DNA of 64,000 bases from Morchella semilibera (taxonomy: Eukaryota; Ascomycota; Pezizomycetes; Pezizales; Morchellaceae). Numbering within the stretch: the first letter of the stretch is position 1; the number at the start of each line of letters is the position of its first letter. The notes below the pieces were generated by a model. That model saw only the letters and a program-made list of their open reading frames with translations, made no database searches and was not told the DNA's origin. The stretch is taken from contig CM018610.1 of assembly GCA_009192285.1 (NCBI GenBank), positions 1-64,000 on the forward strand, in the 5' to 3' direction. A program made the position numbers and the translations under genes. Of the stretch, positions 1 to 12,302 are shown in pieces.

Positions 1-72
1 CCCTAACTATAACCCTAACTAACCCTAACTAACCCTAACTAACCCTAACTAACCCTAACTAACCCTAACTAA
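1..72. repeat. Telomeric repeat, decamer variant
   Basis: After one degenerate start, the ten-base unit AACCCTAACT recurs about six times in perfect register, which is TTAGGGTTAG on the G-rich strand. The C-rich strand runs 5' to 3' from base 1, as expected for a left chromosome end. Most filamentous fungi use plain TTAGGG, and internal telomere-like tracts in this window are of that plain type, so the alternating TTAGGG/TTAG pattern is unusual. Only about 72 bases are present, so the tract is probably cut short by the assembly. Confidence 0.9.
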
Positions 73-400
73 CTGCTTGGTGTGTTGTTTTTTCTGGGGG
101 TGTCGCTTCTGTGCTCACTGGTTAGACTCGGTCTTGGGGTTGTGCCTCAGTTATGGGCTGGGCTGTTTTTGTGGGTTTCTGGAAGTGTTTTGGTCTTCGC
201 TGGACTGTTTGTAAGTACCTGACTTGGGGGTTGTGCCTCCTGTATGGTTGGGCTGCGGTTCGGGTGGGGGCTCTCCTCCCTCGCATGGGTTTCTAGTTGT
301 GGGTTGTTCGATCCTTCCTGTATGGGCGGTTGATCGGGGCTCCTGGGATTCCCCTTAGCTTGTGTAGTTAACGAATTTACTTGATCACTAACCCTAACTA
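73..400. repeat. GT-rich degenerate subtelomeric repeat
   Basis: Directly inside the telomere the plus strand is G/T-rich and contains two clear copies, about 90 bp apart, of a block built on GTTGTGCCTC followed by TATGG.TGGGCTG (near 138 and 229). A related GGGTTTCT segment follows each (near 172 and 285), and a third, weaker echo (CCTGTATGGGCGGTTG) lies near 317. One more decamer-type telomere unit closes the block at 388-401. It looks like an old tandem subtelomeric repeat. The open frame across it on the minus strand is Pro/Asn-rich low complexity and is not called a gene. Confidence 0.5.
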
Positions 401-401
401 G

Positions 402-3272
402 CCAGCCAATGAGAAGGAGCGGCCATGCATGCAACTACAATTTTGATTAACCAACGATTCCCTTTATTATAATGTCATGTAGTATCTCCCAGAAAGACTC
501 GTAGCTTATAAGTAGTTGAGGAAGTTTGGTGTCCATCGCGTCGTAAAATGCTGACCCCTAGGGAATAAGCAAAGATTACTAACAGATATTAGCTTCCTTA
601 TCAAATAACCTCATACAAATTTCAACCCTGTATTAAAGTGGGGTCAGCATTAACAGCCTAAGGGATAAACCCTGTGCACCTGCGCCGAATTAGAGTACGG
701 AGATATTTTAAGGGTCTTGGTATATAAGATAGGGGTCTTAGCTATATGTATGTAGCCTTTTATTGGTGGTGTCCACGAGCTTTGTAATCTGACTGTAGAA
801 GGGACTGAATAGCACAAGACCTGGTTGGTAAACTGACTTCATGACTATAGACAGGTCTTATATCCTAATAAGTGAAACACACTGTGTCCTTATGGTAATG
901 ACATACGTGCTGGAGAATAGGCCTAGGCACAATGGCTGTCTCCTAGGCACGGAAGCAACATACATTACAAGGGCGAGAGGCCACTCGAAGATTGAGTGGT
1001 AGTTGGTGTGGGGCTGTCGCGCTCGTGCGCAGTGTTTCTCGGGCGGTTCTTTGAAGTATAGTCATAAAGCACCCGGCCGGAGTCTAGGGCCCACACCTTA
1101 TCTAAAATCCCTAAGCATTTTCGCCACAACGGAAAGAATTGAAACAAACTATATTCTCACAAAAAAATCTAGGCCTAGGTGAATGTGGTTTTGTTCCTCT
1201 AAAAAGGTATGTGTTACTGGGCGCTAATTGAGGAGTAGCCTACCACAAAAACTCAAAAAATTGGCTATCTCGGGCCATGGATTACAATTGGTTAAAGGGT
1301 GTAGACCAGGTCTGCTTATAGTAATTTTGATCCCATACGCATAGCCAACTTTTCAAGTAATGGCGGTACTTTATAGATTTCTTGCGGCCAAGACCATCTC
1401 GCTTCAGGTTATACTGGGGATTGGTTAGATGCTAGGAGCCACGGCGAAAGTTGTCTCAGCCCACCCACTCATGCTCAGGTATTGTAGCCAAGCTTTACAG
1501 TTTATGCACCACTACAGGTACCGCCTCCCCACCTACCTATCATCCTTAAATTCTAACGGTGTTGCAGAGGCACCCAGGAGACCATACCCTCGAGCGTGCG
1601 AGTCTTCACCACCCGCGCGCTATACAATGATCAACACCATAACTACATGTACTTATACGTACGTACGTACGGGATCACGGCAGCCGACATGTTGACAAGC
1701 ACTAGATCCGTCGGAGCCTATTCGAAGATGGAGCCCACTAGAAAGATACCCTCTTACTACTGACAATATGTTGATCCCCACGTCCCTACCCACCACCGAG
1801 AGCCGAGTCGCAGCTACACCTCCCTAACACTGATCGCATCTCTCTGGATTTGTCTTCTCATTGACAGCTAGCTGCTCCCCCCTTTTCAAGCTTTTGCGAG
1901 GACACCTAGTATCCGACCTGCAGGACTAGTACCTCTGAAAGCTTGTAGCTGATCATTAGTGTCTTCAGTACATTTGGCCTATTTTTGCTGTCCTATCCCT
2001 TGAATTACTATCTCGCACTAGTCCTAGAACTGACAATGTCCCTCTAGCTACAATTTTTACGGCCGCTATATCTATCTACACTAGCGGAAACACTACACAT
2101 AATGCTACCTACCCGATCGTAGCAGAGACTATCAGAGCAGCTCTTTATTCCTGTTGATTTACGGGTAGTGGCAGTAGTGGCAGTTGGTGGTGCATCTGGG
2201 GGGGTAGAGTACATAAACATGGACAAAGGTTTAAGCATAGCCTAGGGCTCTAACACCACACCCGAGGACCAAGCGAGCTGGCGCTAACACAGGGGTAGCC
2301 GATATTATCTAACCTATTTTTATCTCTCGCTAGCCCCTCTACACGCGCCCCACAATGCAGTACTTCTATGGCACCTATCAACTTTGCTAGACAGCAAGAT
2401 ACACAATAACGGGTATGGCTCATTTTAGCTTTAGATATTGCGCACGTTTTTAGTTTGTGTTCCATAATCCCCCTCCCCCTCTTTGATACCTATCCATTGT
2501 GGCGGCTTTGGACTGAACCGCCCATACCCCCATGATCTTTACCCCGTGGGTAAGGAAATACCCATACCTATCTCCACAATTACCTCGATCTCTTGTAAGT
2601 GTGGCGGGATAGAGAGCAGGGAATATCAAGCCACGCAGCACAGCCCCACAATAGAGCTTTATATCTTTCTTGCGCCGACTCTAGTTTTAAAAAATGTCTT
2701 ATAGGGTCGATCAAAACCGGCAAAACCCCGCACGGTAGATATTGCACCCTTGGAGTTTTTATCCTCATCTTTTATCACTCGACACTAGGGTTAGGGTTAT
2801 TACCGTATATCATGGTCAAGCCCGCAACATGAACCGGTGACCCGGGACTAGATCCCCTTCGTTTCATCTGCTGATGTTGCTATCTAAATATATATAAAAC
2901 ACCTACATTGCGTCTTGTGGTCTCTTGAATCCTGATGCCACTCCTCTTCCCCCACTCCACGCCCCATATCGTGAGGCTCTCCTCCCTACCCATTCTCCCT
3001 CTCACTACCTAATATGTACCCGCGCACACACCCAGCCCCATTAATGGCGCGAGCTTTGCGGTGCGTGGCTGGTGGTTCAAGCTTGTCATCCAGCTCAGTT
3101 GCTGCCTGAAATTATTCTGTAGCCCTGGGCTCGGGTTCAAATCAGGACTTATGATGTATGAGGTCCCGTTGGGGGTTTTATGGACTCATGTATGTGACAT
3201 GTCTTGTGTGGCGCGGGAGGGGCCGCCATTAGGTTGGAACCGTCGTTGAGGTGCTCGAATCGGTTGTCACGC
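402..3272. other. Gene-poor subtelomeric DNA
   Basis: No gene is supported. Open frames are short and share no recognisable domain. Notable pieces are a TACGTACG run near 1657-1670, a TACATGTA palindrome at 1644, two TTAGGG units at 2785-2800, and a weak tRNA-like A-box/B-box pair at 3066-3075 and 3134-3143. The minus strand around 2160-2230 is Pro/Thr-rich and could be a coding remnant. Confidence 0.5.
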
Positions 3273-3274
3273 TA

Positions 3275-3430
3275 CCGCATTAATTCGAATAAACGGCCGG
3301 TCACACAAGACGTCGAAGTTGCCTTTTCAAGCTAGTATGAGGGGAGATTAGGGGGTGTATTCAAGACAAAAAACCAGATACGGGAATTTCAACGTCTTGC
3401 ACCACCGGCCGTTCATTCAAATTAATGCGG
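3275..3430. mobile_element. MITE (TA target), 156 bp
   Basis: Terminal inverted repeats of about 50 bp begin CCGCATTAATTCGAATAAAC on the left and, read on the other strand, CCGCATTAATTTGAATGAAC on the right, and continue through CGGCCGGT and CAAGACGT. Both ends are flanked by TA (3273-3274 and 3431-3432), the duplication typical of Tc1/mariner-type transposition. There is no coding capacity, so it is non-autonomous. The arms differ at several bases, so the insertion is not recent. Confidence 0.8.
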
Positions 3431-3432
3431 TA

Positions 3433-6400
3433 CTCGCTACCAACTCGGTGAAAGGGTCTGGAGATATGGTAATTTTTATATATACCCCGGACTACTGTAG
3501 ATACATGTATTTTTGATATCCCCAAATATTGTGGCTCTGAAGCCGGCCTGAGATTTGTTGTATCAATCCGTCCGTGATAGGTTTCTTGAAATAAGGTTTC
3601 AAGATCTCTAGTCTCTCATTGGTAAGGTTAATGCCTCCACACCCGAGATCGTGAAACAGGTAATCATGCTTCCTATCCATGGACCGTGATATGTCCTAAA
3701 GGTATGCTCGATGGAATATATGCTGTCATATTATCTGAGAATGTATATTGTCCTTACAAGGTCCATGGGGCTGTAAGGTTAGAAAATAATGATTGGGATC
3801 CCGGGAATGATTAATGAATATCTGTTAAAAGAGATTCACCAAATCCGCAAAAGTCTCGTGCTTGTTATATTTTAAGGGGTGAAGCTCGGAGGGTCCGGTA
3901 GTCTCTAGTTTCGTACGTGAAGCCTCTCGTCTTGACGGGGCGCTATATCTTTGAGCATAGCATATAATGTAACCAGATTAGGGATATCTATTGAGGTTCG
4001 AAAGTGAGGTTTCTCTGGGGTCGGGATGTGAATCGCGCCTTGTAGGTTCGTTGGGCTCAGTCGGAACCAAAATACTAGCCTGACTGTTATCCCTTAATTT
4101 ATCAATATTGCTGACCCGCGATAAGAGAGGAACTAAATTTGTATGCCATTATAATTTATATTTAATGCGGAAGATAACAGGATCTGATAGTAAAGCCACA
4201 TCAAATTAAAGGATACGCTATATCAGAAGTACGCGACCCTGTTGCTGGTTGCCTAGGAAAAAAATATTCTATCACGTGGCTACCCTCGACAATAACTATT
4301 TTTGATACGAACATTAATCCCAGGACTATTAAGGGCAGGAGAGTGAATATAGACATTTAACCCAAACAGAGCTCTATCAACCGAGGAGCCTCATTTGCTC
4401 GGACTAAGTGTTTCTAGCGCCCTGCGAGGGCCAATATATAGTGATTGTACGTTCGTTTAATATCTCCTGTATAAACAAACCACACCTGCTCGGTCGGTGA
4501 CCGGGAGAGGGGGGGGGGGGCGCTTGATTCGGGCTACCTTAAAGCTCACAATCTAGCGATAAGCCAATTGAATCTTTTAGAGTCCACTCAAGGGATACGG
4601 TGACATGCCGTAAGATCTCTGCATTTCATTCAATGCTGGACAACAACTAATTCAGATAGGATGTGAGAAATTTCTCTCTCGGCGTGGTGAACCTAAGGCT
4701 TAGGTTTATCCACTCAATCCATCTAACGTGTTTATGTAGAACCCGGTAGGCTTTAGTTTCTATGCTTTATCTCAAACCTGAACTAAAGGCTAAGAGTTGC
4801 TAGGTATTCTCTAATTTCTATATACGTCAAAGTAAAGATATCTAAGCTAAGGGACCGACGAATTCAAACCAGGTCACTCTTGGTGTAACAATATTCTACT
4901 GCGCATTAAGTGGCCACGACTACGTAGTCTTGGTATGTATGTACTCGTCCATGCATGGCCAATAGGGTTCGCCCATTAGATCTTGGGTGTTCTGGAGCTC
5001 GCACCTATATAGAGCTGTTTGATGGGCGTCGGAAATGGAAAATGTGATACGCACGATTAGCATATGGTCATACATATCAATGCTGCTTGAGTTAACACCA
5101 TTTAAACCCCTTGGCGCAAATCTTTAGGGAGTAGGTATCTCTTGGCGCCAATCGAACCTTTGAGGTAGGTACCTATATGTATATTATACTGTAGGTACCT
5201 ATATGTATATTATACTGTAGGTACCGCTCGCGTATCTGCAAATGATTGGAGTACTGTAGCAATTGGATATAATCATCCATGTTCAAGCGAGACAGAGCAG
5301 AAGAAGGCTGTTTGTAGGAGATGACCCCCGAAAGGTATTATCACATGGACTCAGGGCTCGGTACCGTATGCACATCGATATCACCAACTTGCCTAGGAAA
5401 CTTAAATTCTTGATAGTCCCGATGATATGGGACTAGTTAACTCTTTAACATTAGGAGTGATTTAGCTAATTCATGTGCTCTATTTAGGACGTAAAGTCCA
5501 TGCAACGGCAGGTTGGACCTCCCCTGATACATATCATGTAATCCGTAACTTTCGTATTTTTGATTAGTGGATGACTTCCCGTGGGAATTTAGGTTCCAGG
5601 ATCTGGATCTAGACTGGGGGGGGGGGGTCGGTTCAGATTTCTAGAGCTCGGGAACCTGGAAACCAGTAATATGGTTGGTTGTTCGTGGGCCTTTGCCACA
5701 CTGGCTAGAAAATCTAGGTTCTAAGCTTTCTACAGGAAGTCGTCCAGTACATCCTATGCCTTAACTGAGTGGACCCGTTGGCACCTGCCCAGAGGATTGG
5801 TAGGCCAACGAGCGGTCTTTAATTTTGACGTCTACATGTATATTCAGCTTTGCGCTTACTCAAGCCCTGAAAGCCTGCTTGGCATGTATAGCGAGAGGTA
5901 GGGCTAAGGTGGCTGGTCTCGCCAACTGGGATCTTCCCATATTTCTATAATAATTTTACTACTCGTGGCAGGCACCAAGAACCTGAACATCGTTCTCCTG
6001 GTAGTCACTACTTTGGCCCCTGTTAGCGCGTTTTTATGTTCAGGTTCTTCATGCCTGTCGCGAGTAGACGCTGTATTCCGAAAAACTGGCCAAGGTCCCC
6101 GGTTCGTGAATAGACTGTGTACATATAAGATACATTTTTCATCTAAAATCGGTCTGGTCCATCTCGGGGTGGCCAGCCTAAGATCGCGTGTTAGTAGTTT
6201 ATTCGATCTATATAGTTAGAGGCCTATCCATGAATCCAAAGTATCTGCCAACCGCCAGGAACACTTTCACCATTGAGCGAGATATCTGACTGGTGAGTGC
6301 CAATGAAAGATCTACGGGGGGAGGTTTTACTCGCCAATTGTAAAATAATGCCTGGGTCGCCGTGCAAAGAATCAAGAGACCTTTTTTTCTTTCTCTTTCT

Positions 6401-6823
6401 TTTCTTTTTTCCTTTTTTTCCTTTTTTTTGGAGGGGGGGGGGGAGCTATCGCGCGAGCAGGCAGAGCCATCAGGCCAGCTGCTCGCAGCCGCACCATCGA
6501 TACATACTACGCTGCTAATGGTGGGCCGGTCTCACTTATCTAAGGGCAATATTAGGTTATAAAAGGCAGCCCCCATACCTGCGCGTTCAAAATACAAATA
6601 AGAGCCAAAGGTAGAAAACCTGACCCCTCTGGAGCTCACACGACGTTAAACAAACACGACTTCGATTCTCTCCGGCGCTACGCAGCTGTATCCTTTCATA
6701 TGAACAGTGTAAAGCATGAAAATGGCGGTCCTAATCAAGATGGGGGGATCTTTTATTGGTTCCAGAAAAAAAAAGGTAGGTACTGACCTAAAACCTCCTT
6801 CATACACTCCAACAGATCAGTAA
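3433..6823. other. Gene-less stretch with simple repeats
   Basis: No supported gene across more than 3 kb. It contains long G runs near 4508-4520 and 5618-5627, a 26-bp tandem repeat at 5165-5225, and a pyrimidine tract running into a G run at 6380-6443. One short plus-strand frame (5965-6219) has a hydrophobic start and several Cys residues, like a small secreted protein, but it has no ATG and follows a possible 3' splice site (GTGGCAG), so at most it is a lone exon remnant. A short ATG frame at 6716-6775 ending in GTAGGT could be a first exon of the next pseudogene, but the frames do not join. Confidence 0.4.
5165..5225. repeat. 26-bp tandem repeat, 2.3 copies
   Basis: The unit GTAGGTACCTATATGTATAT plus TATACT occurs twice perfectly, then restarts with GTAGGTACC. 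The identity between copies points to recent slippage or duplication. Confidence 0.85.
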
Positions 6824-9061
6824 TTTTCTCTAGAGAACATTGAACCCTCAAAAGAACAACCAAAACCGGTGCTAACAAAGAGTACCCCCGCCGTGATATC
6901 CTGGCATTCTTGGACCATAGCACCGTGTTTCGTTACTGGCGTTCTCCTCGGGCTCAATTTCTCGAACTTTTCAATTGGCAGGGAAATTGGCACTACCCCG
7001 GAAAATACTTGCAATAATCCAACTATTCTCGAAGGCTCACGAGATCTTATCATCTTAATGGTGCTTGGGTTACTCAACATAGCACAACAGGCCATTCAGC
7101 GCGCGATGATTAAAGGCGGCACATTACTTGGCTTGATGGGGGCTGAAGGACTCGAACGTCCTCTTTATCTTCTCGCAAGAATTTCGGGCCGCCTTCTCAT
7201 ACAGTCTCAGGTCTCGTAGCCCAAAACAGAAGAAAATCCGCCAGCTCGTAGCCTTGATCATTATTGTGTGCAGTCTTTGTACGGTTGTTGGGCCGGCAAG
7301 TGCAGTCTTGATGGTTCCGAAACTCAATTTGTTTTATGAGCAATCATTAGAGTGGAACAATACTGCAAGTTCGATTTGCTATCCATACATCATGATTGAC
7401 CCTCGATTAGGCTCACCCGATGCGACGGGCCGGGATTACATGGTTAGCAACATTTTCACAAGCCTATACCTAAGTTACTGGCTCAATTTATTACCAGCCA
7501 GTAGGTCCGATCTAAACATCTCTGAACCCGGATCATTAGAGTCGGGGGGTTTACTACAACAATCACATCGCTATAGCGACTTCGGAATTCCGGTAGTAGT
7601 CAACACATCCTCCACGATGAATCGCATCCTTAACAGGAATGGAACATGGCAGGGCCCAGGTGGGACAAATTTTTCCACAGTGACTCTTGAGGATACATAC
7701 TCCGTTGCTTTATCTCTTCATGACCTTAAACCTAGGAAGAGATGTGAAGGAGCGGTTTCCCGCCCCGTCACAGACATGACAGGGGTGTTCTCCCAATCTA
7801 CATGTAGAAGCAGGGACAAACTCCGCTACACTGGTTATAATTCCTCAGACTTCTATTTCAAATCTGTTCACCACGATAGGGATGAAGGCTCTGACATACA
7901 TAGCAATGCTTTACTTCTACTTTACGAGAGAACTATCAGTCACTATGATGATCATGAGTCTTCGCAAGGGGACGCTAGTCGCATATGGATGCCTCATATA
8001 AGGAAGATTTGGGTGACTGAAGGCTTGATGGAAAAGCGTCACAATATGTTTACCGACACAATCCTCATTGTGCTTGAAGATGACGATTTGCCGAATAAGC
8101 TAACCGTCTGCTCAAAAATGTTGTGGCTTTAAAAAGTGTGAAGGCAACCTCATCAAAGCAACTATTTAATCCAGATCTGATCCAGGTCAACAGTGACAAC
8201 TACTCTTACTTTCATCTTACCGAAGGGTTGAATTCAGCTTCAGTCACACGAAACCTCTTTTACTATGAGGGCTGGTTTGATTCGATTTATTTCTGGACCG
8301 GTTGGGACGCCGAGCTGGACACCTATCTAAATATGACAACATTGCCATACCTCCCACTGAATATGTCAAGGGTTACCCCAAATCTTGAACTTGAAGCATG
8401 GGCAGAGGGGCTTGCTCAATTCCCTTATGAAACAAAATCCAATCTTGACCCAAGAACATTTGAGCTAGCCGTGGGCGGTGCTTTCATCGAGGTTATCTCG
8501 AGAACAAAAGCTTCACCTACCCAATACTCCTCAGTATTCAACACATCAATTCTCTCAAGTTCTGGAATGTGGGACTTTCTCCCGCAACAATATCCCGATA
8601 ACCTGATGATCGAACCGAGCTTGCAATGTCAACGCAGAAACGGAATTCTCGATATTTATCACGATGCTTATGGCTATCAGTAGAAAACAATATCTAAGAT
8701 ACTAAGCATGGCGGTACTCCTTTTGCATTGCCTTGTTGCAATACTTGGATCGTTTTGGCAGTGGTATAGAGGCAGTATCACCAGAGCATGGGGAACTGTT
8801 GCGGGGTACGTGACCCTGGGTCTAGGATCGGGTCCAGGGAAGGTGGCTCCGGCAAACACATGCGCAGGAATCAGGTCAAAGGAAACTTTAGGGACATTCG
8901 TGGGAGTCAGGGAGACACCTGTCCCGACTGGGGGTGGATATGAAGTGAAGCACCTAGAACTAACAATATTACACGGCAATCCTTCGAGAGAGAAGGAGCT
9001 TGCCAAGCCTGGAATTCCGTACGGAGCGGCTTTAAATATGTCGGCGAATGTTGAATTATGA
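6824..9061 (+). pseudogene. Broken fungal multi-pass membrane protein
   Basis: Reads as one long protein of an uncharacterised Pezizomycotina membrane family: an N-terminal hydrophobic segment (HSWTIAPCFVTGVLL), a region containing QRAMIKGGTLLGLMGA, a membrane segment ending in the family-typical GPASAVLMVP (about 7266-7310), a large extracellular part rich in N-x-S/T sites, and a last membrane helix (AVLLLHCLVAIL) near 8708 followed by a soluble tail. The frame changes once in a run of five G at 7138-7142 and again near 8115-8130, and there is an in-frame TAG at 8681-8683 just before the last helix. The gaps are too small to be introns, so I call it a pseudogene, or a gene damaged by assembly indels. 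The first exon is not resolved. Family assignment rests on remembered motif patterns. Confidence 0.6.
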
Positions 9062-10847
9062 AGTTAAGGCTGTTTCTAGTTCTGCTGAACCTACGGAGAT
9101 CCGTGAATGAGTTTGGGTAGTTGGGAAATGGTTGATATATATTTAGTTTTTGAACTTCAAGGATTAGTTTGTTTTCGATTTTGTCGGCTCTAGGATGCAT
9201 TTTCTAGATGTTAATATCATTCATAAGATTCAAGTGAAGGGTATTGACATCGCACTAGGATATTGAGTGCATGTGATAAAGCCGCGCCCCGATGCAAAAG
9301 GCGGGGAGGTATCTATACCCAGCTTTCCAGTTCACAGCATGACGGCTTTTGCTGCCTGTTGGAGGTCTGGGCATTTGAACGGATTAGTTGAGCAGCTTGG
9401 CTTGGTGGTGCTGATCCAAATACTAGGCCTCCATGAAGAAGAATGCGTCTTCACCGGGTAATCATGATCATATGAGCGAGTGACCACTACATGTACCTAG
9501 TGCACTACGCTACCTACAGCACAAAAAGTTACATGTAGCGAGCAACCAATACGTTACTTTGCACGGCTGCGAAACTCAAGTTAAGTAAGGCATTATTTTA
9601 CCCTCCTGCTATGGTAGGGACACTGTAAGCTTTATTATAAACAAATGCGTATGGGAGAAGAGATTTCAACGGCTTAGCCTTTTGAGCGAGGGCTGGCGTT
9701 AAAGTATGCACATATATATTTCTATTAATCACATGCATAAAGGAACCGATATTATATTCCCTGGTATAGATTCCGCCGTTGGCTTTGGCGGCACAGAAAG
9801 ATTCGCCTCAGCAAAGGCTTCGGCGGGCCGGTAATTTAGTATAATAACGTCCTATCATATATCACGGAATGTAGGAGCAGAGTTCATGACTATCGCTTAT
9901 ATTTGATTATCGCGATGCCCAACACTCCTGGCTCTGAGAGCTAGAGTCTCACCAGTTCATCAAAGGAGGCTGAGGTTATTACCACGGCGCTCTCTAGAAT
10001 AACTTCCGTCAGTCAGTTAGACTTTCCTACCTCCCGCGTGAATTGCACTCATTTACTTTTCAATTTGCTACAACATTGGCGCAGGCGCGAAGTCAACCTC
10101 CTTGAGTTTATCCAGACAATGGGTCAAACTGTCAACCAACCCCGGCGAACCGATCTGGAGAGACCTACTCAGGATCCGAGGTTCTAAATAGAATATATCA
10201 AACTTAGCGACGGTCCTTACAAACGAGGAAGAACCGTGTATGTATAGTATCAAGACATCCCTTACTTTTGCACGGGAACGAAGTCTACTGTTGTGGCCAA
10301 CTGTTCGTTTGGCCTGTCAAAGAGCGGGGCAGTCTTTAGCTGTCGACCGTAGGGCCCTTATTAATTACTCAAGAACTATATCCGCTTAGGTACCGCGGGT
10401 TTGTATTACGGGGCAAGAGGTGCACAGGGGTTGATCGTTTGAATCCATAGCGCATGCTATAGGGCTCAATTAGTTAGTTACATGTATTTATATATATGTT
10501 AATAGCTGTTAAGAGCTGTCTCGCTGGCTACCAAGTCATTTAAGCAACATTGTATGTACCTACCATAACTCACATGTTACGTAGTTATTATAACTACATA
10601 TATATATAGTAGGTGGGGGGGCGAAATGAGAATATCACCATAGCTTATGCCATGTATTTATTGGCTGCCCACAATCGTTGCCATCATATCGACTTGAGGT
10701 CCACAGGGCTAACCAAGTCAAACCATAGTCCCAAGACTATGCCCTCTATCTCTATGCCACACTTGCTTATTATTCAATAATACATGCAGCCCGAAGGTCC
10801 ACGCCTAACCTGTTCCACAACGTCTTTGCTTACCCTTGGAATTCGTG
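9062..10847. other. Gene-less spacer
   Basis: No gene supported. Contains three TACATGTA palindromes (9488, 9530, 10479), a CCGCC/GGCGG hairpin near 9773-9792 and AT-rich runs around 10485-10610. Confidence 0.4.
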
Positions 10848-10849
10848 TA

Positions 10850-10972
10850 CTCGAAGTTTTCTAACGTTTCCGAACTGGACTGGGTCTGCATACCACCAAA
10901 ATCTAGTTGCCAAGCACGATTTACGCCCATATGCAGACCCAGTCCAGTTCGGAAACGGTAGAAAACTACGAG
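10850..10972. mobile_element. MITE family A, copy 1 (123 bp)
   Basis: Almost the whole element is an inverted repeat: arms of about 46 bp start CTCGAAGTTTTCTAACG on the left and CTCGTAGTTTTCTACCG on the right when read from the other strand, and both continue CTGGACTGGGTCTGCATA. TA lies on both sides (10848-10849, 10973-10974). It shares the end CTCG and an inner ACGTTTC...TGCATAC pattern with elements at 24554-24675 and 47258-47351. It is non-coding and would fold into a long hairpin. Confidence 0.85.
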
Positions 10973-11435
10973 TAAGTACAGTACCTCTGCTATAGCTATA
11001 CCGAATGCCAATAAGACCACAAACCTGCTATTACGGACAGGTTTGGTGATTCGGGCCCTAACCCCACATCGAGGATGGTGTGGAATTCTATTTCCTGTAA
11101 CAAATAATCTGCTGTATCGAACGAAAATTTCTTGGAATGTGTAGGTTCGTTATAGTGGAGGGGGACTGTGTTTACTCACTGATACTGATATTGCCTTCAC
11201 CCCTAGCTCTCATTCAACTCTCTTATGGTTACTGGTGATTAACAAAGTCTTTGCTTATTCTTTCAGCATTTTCCCTCGTTGATGTTTTTTTTTTAGTGAT
11301 TGCAGGAGCTCCATAGTTGACTTCATGTATACATACATGTAGCTATAGCCTTCGAAGGTTGGCTTGTAACTACGGTATGGTGGCAGACCATGCGAGCCCT
11401 TTTCTAAAAGGTTTGCTGTAAGGAATCTTTTGCTA

Positions 11436-11666
11436 TGTCCCGGAGGCACCAGACTGGTGAAATGTCCCTCACGCATTAGTGTGGCCTATGAAGGAAATGA
11501 TTAACTGAAACAAAGCAGCAATGTGCGAAGTTTATGGAATTTCTGAGTATTCTAGAGACTACATAGTAATGCGGCGAACTAGATCTCTGTCTAAGCTAAC
11601 GAAAACATGAATCACATGACATTTATGCATGAGAGAGATTTCGCCAGCGTCTGGTGCCTCCGGGAC
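11436..11666. mobile_element. MITE family B (231 bp)
   Basis: Inverted ends of roughly 45 bp: the left starts TGTCCCGGAGGCACCAGAC and the right, on the other strand, starts with the same 19 bases, then both continue with TGG.GAAAT and CTCTCA/CCCTCA. TA flanks both sides (11434-11435, 11667-11668). The centre has no coding potential. The perfect outer 19 bases suggest it is fairly young. Confidence 0.85.
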
Positions 11667-12197
11667 ATAAGGAACGGAGCACAGCCGATTATCACGTTCA
11701 CTAAAGCGAGGTGCGACTGTACTCTACATATATTTTTTAACGAGGGCCAGGAGTAAAAATAAAAATAAAAAAAATACATCTATGGCTGGAGAAGCTATGT
11801 GTAAACTTCAGTGTTTGCAGCCAATCAGTCTTTAGAAATTTGGAGATCTGCTCCCATAATTGTACTAGCGCCTAGCCTAACGGTCCAATTCCCATACAAA
11901 AAAGATTCCTCTGCGGTTTACACACCCACGGCCCCCTATGCCCTCTCACGCCATAGGTAGGTAGGTAAATACATACATCTAGGGTTTAGGTATTGATTTC
12001 TTATTTCTGCACCTTCATTTAGATTATTCTCCTTCCTATCTCACGTTATATGGATACAGGGATCTGCTCTGGTCAATTAGCGGCGCAAAGGGCAGGACGA
12101 ACACTAATCATAAGAGCTTAAGTTAAGCGAATCTGCAGGGACCGGCATTCGTTGGTGGGAGGAATGCCATATGCTGTATGATTGATAATTCCAGGTA

Positions 12198-12302
12198 CAG
12201 CCATAAGAAACCTTGCTGTAAGAAAGAGTGCACCAAAATCTCACTCTAAGAAACAAAAACCGCCGCAAACTTGGTGTTTCTTATTATAGCGAGGTGTCGC
12301 TG
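12198..12302. mobile_element. MITE-like element, CAGTCGCACC type
   Basis: The right end, read on the minus strand, begins CAGCGACACCTCGCTATAAT after TA. The left end begins CAGCCATAAGAAACCTTGCT after TA (12196-12197). The arms match only in part, but both lead to a shared AAGAAAC...CGGCGG hairpin core. A second right end of the same type (GCGAGGTGCGACTG followed by TA) lies alone near 11710-11723 and may mark a truncated relative. Confidence 0.5.

Noticed and set aside
147-434. Minus-strand 95-codon frame in the GT-rich subtelomere
   Set aside because: Its protein is Pro/Asn/Ser low complexity produced by the GT-rich repeat, with no domain or splice context.
7136-7160. tRNA T-arm-like GTTCGAGTCC on the minus strand
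   Set aside because: It lies inside conserved coding sequence of the membrane protein and has no cloverleaf around it.
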